Shown: one piece after another, positions 56,411 through 64,000 of the stretch
Position numbering within the stretch: the first letter of the stretch is position 1
Layout of the letters: every line of letters starts with the position of its first letter
DNA from: Plazaster borealis
Taxonomy: Eukaryota; Echinodermata; Asteroidea; Forcipulatida; Labidiasteridae
Assembly: GCA_021014325.1 (NCBI GenBank)
Contig: CM037472.1
Coordinates: 37,286,234 to 37,350,233 of the forward strand
Length of the DNA: 64,000 nt
Reading direction: 5' to 3'
Made by a program: the position numbers and the translations under genes
Notes under the pieces: model-generated
Database searches by the model: none
What the model was told of the DNA's origin: nothing
What the model saw: the letters and a program-made list of their open reading frames with translations, nothing else

Positions 56411-56512
56411 CTTCTTAATACATATCTTTATAAGGAACAACCTTTTAGTTTCTTGATATGCTTCTTAATACATATCTTTATTTAAGGAACAACCTTTTAG
56501 TTTCTTGACATG
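56411..56512. repeat. Tandem duplication, 50-52 bp x 2
   Basis: CTTCTTAATACATATCTTTA, AAGGAACAACCTTTTAGTTT and CTTGAYATG repeated back to back with one 2-base indel; nearly identical, so recent. Confidence 0.92.
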
Positions 56513-57290
56513 GTGGAATTAATTGGAGAAATGTTTGAGTTATTTTATCAGCATTTGGCAATAAAATCCTGTAAGGCACAAAACATCAGTCCTAAAGACT
56601 TCCGAGAAATGAGCAGTTTACTTTCTTTGATAGCAATGCCTTGCAGGTATACAGTACAATGTTTATATAGTTGCCTATATTTTTGTTTACAGTGTTGTTT
56701 ACAATTTTCACCCTGAGCGTACCTATCAAGATTTTAAGGGGATCTTGGACCTGTACACAGAAACCAAATTGAAAGCATACTTCAGAAAAATTTGTATTAA
56801 GCATAACTGAATCTCACAAAGCAAAACTCTATAGGGGCAGGTTATGAAACCAATTAAAATAATCCACTTAAAAAATATTGTTGTGTCTTTCAAACATTTC
56901 ACCTTTTAAAAGTTTGTCTCATGTTTAACATTATCTGTGCAGGGGATAGTAACCCAAATACCAAATTTCATGTTTATGTACACCAAAATATAATGAAAGA
57001 TTTAATTAGGGGTCACCCTTTTTGATAATTTGTATCTTTTTTAATTTTATGCAATATTGAGAGGTACATAGAGAGTATATTTTACAACTTTTTAGCCTAA
57101 TATTTGATTTACTTTGTGTCTGTAGGGTTACTGGCAATATTTTTACAGGTTGGTTGACTAGTTTTCTGATTGTCCAGTGTAATCTAAAATGTTTGAGGTA
57201 AATACTCCCAGGAAAATCTAGTTGGATAACAATCTTTACCCATGGAACCATTTCTTCACTTACTATGAAAAAAGGGTGTTAAGGTACTGC
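56513..57290. other. Unrecognised intronic DNA
   Basis: No exon or repeat supported. Confidence 0.5.
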
Positions 57291-57654
57291 TTGAAGGGAT
57301 TATATACCTTTGGTAATTGGAGCCCACTGTTTATTTCAATCCTTATAGTTGTAGACCATAAAACTAACCCGTGAAAATTTCATTTCAAAAGGTGGTAGCG
57401 TTTTTGAGATTATGTCCACGCAGGAAGAATAATCTGCAATAGGAATACACTATCTGAGAAGCGGTACTGCAGTAACGCTTCTCAGATTCAAATTTTGGGG
57501 GATAAAAAGTGATATCTTTTTCAATAGCCGTACTTCGAAGTGAAAAGTTTCTCAAAATGCATAATACTATCGAAAGCTGCTATACTTCTTACCAAGTAAA
57601 TCTTTATTGCCATTAATTTTCAGAGTCATTGCCAAATGTATACAGACCTTTTAA
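57291..57654 (+). mobile_element. TTAA MITE, subfamily B
   Basis: TTGAAGGGATTATATACCTT to CCAAATGTATACAGACCTTTTAA; the core GCGGTACTGCAGTAACGCTT is a clear hairpin. Left TTAA mutated to TTGA. Confidence 0.85.
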
Positions 57655-58404
57655 AAATTAGTCATTATTTCAATTAACTATGGCTGAGTACATTTGTGCA
57701 TTTACTCAAGATTGCAAGTGTTGCATCACTTTAATCGTTACAGTAACTTAGTTGTTAAAGAACCTGATGTAACTGGGCCGAAGAAAGTTAGACCCTCGTA
57801 CTTGGCAATTGCTTTGTGGTGATCACTGGATTTCTGATCAAATTCTTACTTGCCAGCCTGCCAACCAAAAACCTCTACTGTACAAAATGTATACATGCTA
57901 CGCTCTATGCCAAAACCAGACACTTTCTGCCAAAACTCAAAACCTGGGTTTGATTATTCATCAAATAGATGAGAATAAGTCCTTTCAAATAACATCTAAT
58001 TAGGGCCTATAGTGTTAGTATTATTTAACATAGAATGCTTAAGACAACACACCACATTCACATCATGGCTGGTGTTTCATTTTCTTCCCTTTTAGTGCTA
58101 TTTCCCAGATGTTCCTGATTTTGGCATGAGGCATCACAAATAGTAGTAAATTTTATACAAAAGTGGTTTCATTTCTGACCATAAAAAAGTGGGGAAACCA
58201 AGCATACAATATAGAAATGGACTAAAGTAGTTAAGCCGGACTCTGGTCAACACATTCTATCATTTCGTTAGAAAGTAAGGTCTAAGTATAGGAATTAAGA
58301 CAAAAGCTCTGTGTGTGCGTGCGCGCACTAGCCTGCATATAGTTTCACACACTAAAGGATCATAGTACTTGCGGGAGTATGGCAGCTTTCAAAACTTCAG
58401 CTTC
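57655..58404. other. Unrecognised intronic DNA
   Basis: No exon or repeat supported. Confidence 0.5.
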
Positions 58405-58460
58405 TGTTTGTGCTCCGGCTTAGGCTCTGGCTTGGGCTCTGGCTTAGGCTCCGGCTTAGG
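58405..58460. repeat. 12-bp tandem repeat (GGCTTAGGCTCT type)
   Basis: About four to five units alternating GGCTTAGGCTCT and GGCTTGGGCTCT; translates as a Leu/Arg-rich artefact. Confidence 0.7.
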
Positions 58461-58657
58461 ATCCAGCTTAAAGCTCCATACCCAAAGCGCATGTTTTCCA
58501 AAATAACCGATGGAGCCCAAGCCGAAAGCATTGGTTTCATGAAGGGCCTATGTTCCAAAGTAAGAAGCACATTGATTGGAGGTATTTTTTTAAGCGAAAA
58601 TTATTGTTGGAAAATAATTATTGTACAATGAACATAGTTCTTATATCGACATTAATT

Positions 58658-59005
58658 GGCAGGTCGTGGCCGAGCGGTTAAGAGCACCGGACTCAAGCTC
58701 TGGTGTTTCTGATCAGCAGAGTGTGGGTTCGAGTCCCGGTTTTGACACTTGTGTCCTTGAGCAAGATGCTTTACTCTAATTGCTTTGAGGGGACATAAAG
58801 CCCTATGTCCCGTGTACTAGGATTGGTAATGCACTCAGAACACTTAACGTGGAAGAGTAGGGGTTAATCTCGGTGTTTCTTGTTCACATAGCAAGCACCC
58901 TTGTTTACAGGTTTCCTCAGGCTTTTGAGCTACAGTGATTAAGTTCACTTATGAGGCATCCTGGGTTTCATTACCAGAAATATATAATAATAATAATAGG
59001 CCTAA
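58658..59005 (+). mobile_element. tRNA-Leu(CAA)-derived SINE, family D variant
   Basis: The head is almost a complete type II tRNA: TGGCCGAGCGGTTAAGAGC, anticodon arm CCGGA-CTCAAGC-TCTGG with CAA (Leu), a variable arm, B box GGGTTCGAGTCCC. Then TGTCCTTGAGCAAG, a diverged body and an ATATATAATAATAATAAT tail. Confidence 0.85.
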
Positions 59006-61120
59006 TAATAATAATTCAGACATTATTACCAGCTACAATAATCACGTGCTCCCCCAGTGAATATACTCCGACTTGTTGTTTAGGTTATGACGGTCCAACG
59101 TGGTCATGCTGCAAAGTGGCATGGGTTTCTGTGTAAGCGGTTTGCTCTTTGGAATACAGATTCTGCTGAAATCTGATGTGACACAAGTTTTGTAAATGAT
59201 ATTAGGACCAACATATGGTGGGCTTTTCAACGGAATTAAACACAAACTAATACTCAAATTTAGAAACCAAACAAATTTGTAAAGATACGCTGTTTTGGTG
59301 AAGTATGCATGTTTTTAACCAGCATGTACTGACAAAGCCAATGTCCATGAGTTTTTTTACTATGGATAGCAAAAAATTCTTTGTAAAGCGTATTTCAAAG
59401 GGTTAGCAAAGGAATTTTTTGTTGTGGGCGTACCGCAGTCTCTTTGCAAACACGGTAAAGGGCAGACACTTGCAGGGGCATTATTGTTGCAGTTTAGCCC
59501 ATGGCAGCGAAGGATAAATCTGAATAAAATAGACCACTCAACAATAAAATAAAAACATTTTATACTAACCCTGTGAGCAGAGAACAGAGAACATAAGAAG
59601 CATGGAATGTCGCTGTAAACAGAGCCATGAAATCAAGCCAAGACACATTACGTGTGTCACAAATTGCGTCAGATTGATCTTGAAAACAACGGAACCTGTC
59701 TTACGTTCTTCCCTTAATAGATTATGAAGCTTGGGGCACTTAAAGAGGTCAACATGCCTTCTCCCCCATCTCCCAACTCTTGCATATTTTGGTCCAAAAG
59801 AAATGCCTCAACAATGAGCTGGTTCATCCCTCACAAAGTGGGTTTTGATTCTGCCTTGGGAGGGAAAACGTTGGGACTTCAGAATGGCAGCATCCCTGCA
59901 TATAGCGTGAACTTAAATGTAACCCCCCTGTGGCTGAATAGAAAAGGAACTGAAGGGGCAATGTATTTATGGGGTAGTAAAGACTTATTCAGATAACCAG
60001 CAGGTGACCATACAGTATGTAACCCCTGCCTCATGGGCTTATTTTTTTTGTCACCGTTTACCCTGATATTTCTGACGCAGAGTTGAGCATTTTTGTTATT
60101 TGCATCCATCCCATCAGGTCCATTCAGCATTCTTTGTCAGATCCATCTTTGCAGAATCCGATGATATATTGCACTTTATCATCATTAAATTTGTTTCAAA
60201 TGCCCTCTGGGAAAAAAATGGCTTCATTGTAATGCAATACACAGTGTCTTAGACACAAGAGGCCAGGGGGACAATTGGTTTCCGTTATTTGGTGTTCATT
60301 TGAGAGTTTGGACTCTTGATTTAGAGCCTGCGATACCCCGGGTTAGTCTACTTGCGATCAAGGGAGGGTATACAACCATCTGTAAGTGTGATCATTTACT
60401 ATTCAGCACCATTTTGAATTTTCTGAAATCGAACACCGCGCCTGATTTTGGAAGTGGTCAGGCAGTAGTATCTGTTCTCCATCCCCCCTTCTTTCTTTAT
60501 CTGTTAGAGCGGAATTGAAAAAGTAAACAAACCTTAGAAATCGCAGTTTGTAATTCAATACAGGCGATAATTTTGATATCAAAAAAAGTGAACGCAACAA
60601 AGGCTGCTCTGAAATTTCACTTAGAAATCTATCGTGATGAAGTTATATGCTGCATGCGCCACTGCTCAAATTTATGCTAAGACTGTTCTATACATGTGGA
60701 AACTTCTATAACAGGCATGTACCCCCCAAAGGTATGCTATCTCAAAATGGTCAACATTCTTTGTGGCCCTTTCAACTGAAGGGGTATGGGTAACACAATG
60801 CCCTTAGTCTTAATTATCAATATGCCTTTCTTGGTTTAGACACTGAGAATAATTTTCCCCTTGCATTTGAGAATTGTGGTACATGTAGATAATAAACTTT
60901 TCTCACACAAGAGGTCTCTCTGAGATTAAAAAATTGATGGATTTGTGCGTTTTTGAAAGAAACCGGAATTTATATTTTCAAATGGCACTTGTCTTCAGTA
61001 AGAAAAAATGGGGGGCAGCATTTACAGCATCAGAAATGTCTGTTCTGACAAGCATTAGTGTGTTTCACAATCTCAAGAGGTTTTTCTTTCTTAGGGTGCA
61101 TGACTTTGCAGACAAATAGC
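59006..61120. other. Unrecognised intronic DNA
   Basis: Open frames such as 59724-59996 have no recognised domain or splice context. No repeat partner identified. Confidence 0.45.
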
Positions 61121-61285
61121 TAAGGATTGTTTTTGTGAACTGCTAAAGATATATGCAGAAAATTAGCAGAAAATTTTGCCTGTAAGTACTAAATGTGTAG
61201 CTAACGCTTGTTTTCAGGAACTGCTAAAGATATATGCAGAAAATTAGAAGACAATTTTGCCTGTAAGTGCTGAATGTGTGGTATA
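61121..61285. repeat. Tandem duplication, about 81 bp x 2
   Basis: AACTGCTAAAGATATATGCA, GAAAATTAG, TTTTGCCTGTAAGT and AATGTGT occur twice at an 81-base offset. Confidence 0.88.
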
Positions 61286-61334
61286 TCGGAGCTGTGAAAT
61301 TAATCTTTTGTGTGGTGTGGCTAATTATCAAATT

Positions 61335-61545
61335 GGGCTGTATCAGTTGAGGGGATTGTGCCTTCTATCGCAGCACCAAGGATGTGGAATCGTCTTCCTC
61401 AGAACATCAAGCAATCTACTTCATTAGCCATTTTCAAAACTTTGCTTAAATGTCACCTTTTTTCGAAAGCCTACTGTACGGCGCTATGAGCAACGACTGT
61501 TGGATTGGCGCCTTATAAATTTAACGATTGATTGATTGATATAAT
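61335..61545 (+). mobile_element. Non-LTR retrotransposon 3' end with (ATTG)n tail
   Basis: Frame reads GIVPSIAAPRMWNRLPQNIK, QSTSLAIFKTLLKCHLFSKA, then a stop, TGGATTGGCGCCTTATAAAT and ATTGATTGATTGATA, the standard CR1/L2-type 3' end. Truncated at the 5' end. Confidence 0.82.
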
Positions 61546-61680
61546 GCTGCTTTTTGGAATGATGCAATTAAAAAAAAAAAAAAAAGGTATTCTCTTCCCT
61601 ATATCTATTATGTACTTCCCCAAAACTATGTTGGACCCCAACCATTAACCAACTATGCCCCGCCCATTTCTCATTCTCAG
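61546..61680 (+). other. Acceptor region before the zinc-finger exon
   Basis: An A run (61568-61586) then a pyrimidine-rich acceptor, TTTCTCATTCTCAG, ending at 61680. Confidence 0.6.
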
Positions 61681-61790
61681 ATGGTCTGATCACTCCCGCA
61701 TTGTCTGCAAGCCGTAAGATGCTGTGTCAAGTATGTGGGGCATTATCATCTGGGCTTCACTTTGGCGTCTTCACCTGTGAAGGATGCAAA
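61681..61790 (+). CDS. Nuclear receptor (right gene), first zinc-finger exon
   Basis: A 110-base exon, phase 1 in and phase 0 out (TGCAAA|GTAAGG). After the split Asp it codes GLITPALSASRKML followed by CQVCGALSSGLHFGVF and TCEGCK. The cysteine spacing C-x2-C-x13-C-x2-C is exactly that of nuclear-receptor zinc finger I, with His-Phe-Gly in place of the common His-Tyr-Gly and a P-box starting CEGCK. An intron directly after CEGCK is common in nuclear-receptor genes. The usual GDKASG segment is replaced by GALSSG, so this is a divergent DBD; HFGxFTCEGCK is reminiscent of knirps-type receptors. The second finger and LBD are beyond the window end; no GFFRR-type exon is found before 64000. Confidence 0.93.
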
Positions 61791-61944
61791 GTAAGGAAAA
61801 CCAAAGAAACCCTGTTATTTCACTCATAGACGCCGCCAAGATTTAACTAGATTTAATTCAGCCGAATGTTTTTTGTTAACAGTATTGTGTTCTATATGGA
61901 AAGGTTTGCAGTAACACAATGTAATCTCTCTAAATGAGTTGGGG

Positions 61945-62012
61945 TGGGGTGGTTCTTTGAAAAGAACCGTTGGTTTCAACTCAGCGTTTCGATCAGTATG
62001 CTCTGATCGTCT
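61945..62012 (-). repeat. Two hairpins, one resembling a histone mRNA 3' stem-loop
   Basis: Minus strand: CGATCAG...CTGATCG palindrome (61990-62009) followed by AACGGTTCTTTTCAAAGAAC then CACCCCA (hairpin 61951-61968). Flanks AAC and ACCACCC match the histone pre-mRNA hairpin context, but two extra A bases lengthen the stem. Likely part of a repeat. Confidence 0.55.
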
Positions 62013-62164
62013 TCTGGAGAATTGTGTTCAATAATGCAACAGTTGGACCTTTTGTTGAAAATCATCATTTGCAATTAAGCCTAATAAGGTTTTAAGGTTT
62101 ATTTGAACTTTTTCATTGTACATTAACAATCAAACTTGTCCTCTAAAAATATTAATCTTGGTGC

Positions 62165-62500
62165 TTAAAGGGTGTGTACAACATTGGTAAGATTTAAAAC
62201 ATATGTTCACAGATTTGCACATAACTTACACTTGGTATAAAGATGGTCATAGTGGAAAACCTCCCTAGAAATAGCTTTGCTTGAAATGCTATAGTTTTTA
62301 GGAAATGAGTAAAACAATTAGCTTTTATCTCGCGTGTCCAAAACCAGATGTTTGAAAACAGTTTTCATTATTTTCTCATGACTCTGAAGACCGATTGAGC
62401 TTAAAATTTCACATGTTTGTTAGTTTTTTATGTATATGTTGGGTCACATAAAGTGCGGATACTGGTCTTTGAAAATTACCAATGTTATACATGTGCTTTA
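62165..62500 (+). mobile_element. TTAA MITE, subfamily C, most complete copy
   Basis: TTAAAGGGTGTGTACAACAT at the left; CCAATGTTATACATGTGCTT at the right. Internal GACCGATTGAGCTTAAAATT, ATATGTTGGGTCACATAAAG and ACTGGTCTTTGAAAATTACC align with the corresponding blocks of the A elements, showing C and A are related. Confidence 0.82.
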
Positions 62501-63351
62501 TGTCAGTCAGTGTTTTCTCTGCAGTCAGCCATCTATACCAAAACAGCACCAAGTATAGAATGGCTCAGCCTTTTATTTCTCACAAATTTACAGAACAAAA
62601 ATACATTCGGTTCTAAACTGAATTCCTCAGAAAAGAAAATCAAAGAATTTGTAAATTTATATTTGTTCATCATTATCCTGTTATTGTTTACATGTTTTCC
62701 GGCAAGTTAATGATTCATTTTTACACTCTACAGTTTAATCTAACACCAGAGTTTAGGTCACTGTAGGTCTGGATTTATGATTAATTTCATGAATTCATTA
62801 TTCATTTAATTAATTTCTTAATCTTTAAGAATCAACTTAAAGGAAAGCTTTTGTTCTCGTCCTTTTTACATATCTCGATATAGATATCTTGTGTGTGTAA
62901 AATGTCCATTACTTGCTGCTTGAAATTGCACACAAAAAGGCAATTTGGACCCCCCCATGAAAACAAATATAAGAAAGAAAGAAGAGAAACGCAAAAAACC
63001 CCACACAAAACTAATAATGCAGTGATGTTAAGTACTAATTTATTATTACTGTTATCATTTATTTATTATCATTGAGGGTTTATTAAAAATCAAACATTGC
63101 AGGTGAAAGGCTGTATTCCATATAACAAAGTTGCAGAGCGCTTAGTACATTTCCAAGTTAAAACAAAAAGTTGAGAAATAGTCAAATTTCATTACAAAAC
63201 ACGTTTATGAATATTTGCAAAGGGTTGACAAATTTATTCATGTATTTTCATCACTTTTTGTGGTTGTTAGTATTTAACTATGGACTTCTAGTTTATAAGT
63301 GTATTTGTTTTTAGTAATGCATTTTAGTAGTTTTTTTTTTGTCTTACCCTT
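62501..63351. other. Unrecognised intronic DNA
   Basis: AT-rich; no exon or repeat supported. Confidence 0.5.
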
Positions 63352-63725
63352 GAAGGGAGGGTATACCTTTGGTAATTACTCCAAAAACTAACAACCATAA
63401 AACTTACTTGGTAAAGAACGCTGGAGAGCTGTTGATTTTATAAAACATTGTAAGAAACAACCCCCTTTTAAGTAATGTAGTTTTAGAGAAAGAGGTAATT
63501 TTTCCCCAAAAATTTGAATCTGAGAATGAAGCCTTTCTTAGGCATCTGAGAGCACACAATTCTATGCAACAAGGGTGTTTCTTCTTTCATTATTTTCTTG
63601 CAACTTCGATGACCAATTGAGCCCCCAAAAAGTGTTCACTGGTTTGTTATTTTATGCATATGTTGGGATACACCAAGTGAGGATACTGGTCTTTGACAAT
63701 AACCAAAAGAATACCCTGCCTGTTT
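63352..63725 (-). mobile_element. TTAA MITE, subfamily A'
   Basis: TTGAAGGGAGGGTATACCTT to AATACCCTGCCTGTTTA, with the AGAATGAAGCCTTTCTTAGG core seen in the 5638 and 51022 copies. Confidence 0.8.
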
Positions 63726-63867
63726 ACCCCAAAATTCAATTCAACATTTTTAACAGCTATTTTGATAGATTCAAGTAAGTAACAAGCTTTCATTTTAGAT
63801 ATAGATGAAATAATCTGCCGCTGAGAAGTGGTAGTTAATTATTAACTAAAAACATATTATTAAACGA

Positions 63868-64000
63868 CATTATCTCATGTCCATCAGCCATGTACAAACA
63901 ATGTTACATTTATTTTTTGCATTGTCTGTGGCATATGCAAATGTCTTTTTTATGTTTTTCGTTTTGAAACAGCATTAGGCCTATCTGTTAAAATTTCGTT
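63868..64000. repeat. Interspersed repeat H (copy 2, cut by the window end)
   Basis: GACATTATCTCATGTCCATC, AGCCATGTACAAAC, GTTACATTTATTTTTTGCAT, ATATGCAAATGTC and TTTTGAAACAGCATTAGGCC correspond in order to 19070-19215. Confidence 0.65.

Noticed and set aside
58658..58748. Possible functional tRNA-Leu(CAA) gene
   Set aside because: Followed by the SINE core and tail and present in related copies; degenerate stems indicate a SINE head, not a gene.

Overview
This is a eukaryotic, AT-rich, intron-containing genomic window from a metazoan. The dense interspersed repeats, mainly short TTAA-flanked inverted-repeat elements and tRNA-derived SINEs, resemble repeats I associate with echinoderm genomes, most likely a sea star. 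That placement rests on recognising repeat families, not on a marker gene. There are no bacterial operons, CRISPR arrays, or rRNA genes.

Two nuclear-receptor genes, both on the + strand, frame the window. On the left (791-8454), five exons in consistent phase encode the end of a DNA-binding domain, a roughly 360-420 residue hinge/D region, and a complete NR1-like ligand-binding domain ending in a canonical AF-2 helix and a stop. Its DNA-binding-domain exons lie before the window. On the right (41773-61790) is the 5' part of a nuclear receptor: two mutually exclusive candidate first coding exons (41773-41890 and 55452-55611), each ending in phase 1, and one downstream exon (61681-61790) carrying the first zinc finger up to CEGCK. 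Its remaining exons lie beyond the window. The two are probably tandem NR genes, although the pieces are also exactly complementary halves of one receptor.

Between and inside the genes almost everything recognisable is repeat: about 25 copies of a TTAA-flanked MITE superfamily (three subfamilies, both orientations, about 8 kb in total), two tRNA-derived SINE families (Leu-like heads and a second family with a B box), remnants of non-LTR retrotransposon 3' ends with (GATT)n or (ATT)n tails, PIF-like, hAT-like and palindromic MITEs, a 1.6 kb minisatellite of 19 bp units directly after the left receptor's stop codon, and a 22 bp minisatellite at 11.6-11.9 kb. One short minus-strand region (19.3-19.65 kb) looks coding but is not recognised.

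Functionally, the only gene story supported here is nuclear-receptor transcription factors: one with a ligand-binding domain competent to form AF-2, and one with two alternative N-terminal (A/B) exons, implying alternative promoters. Stretches without entries of their own kind are described as unrecognised intergenic or intronic DNA.
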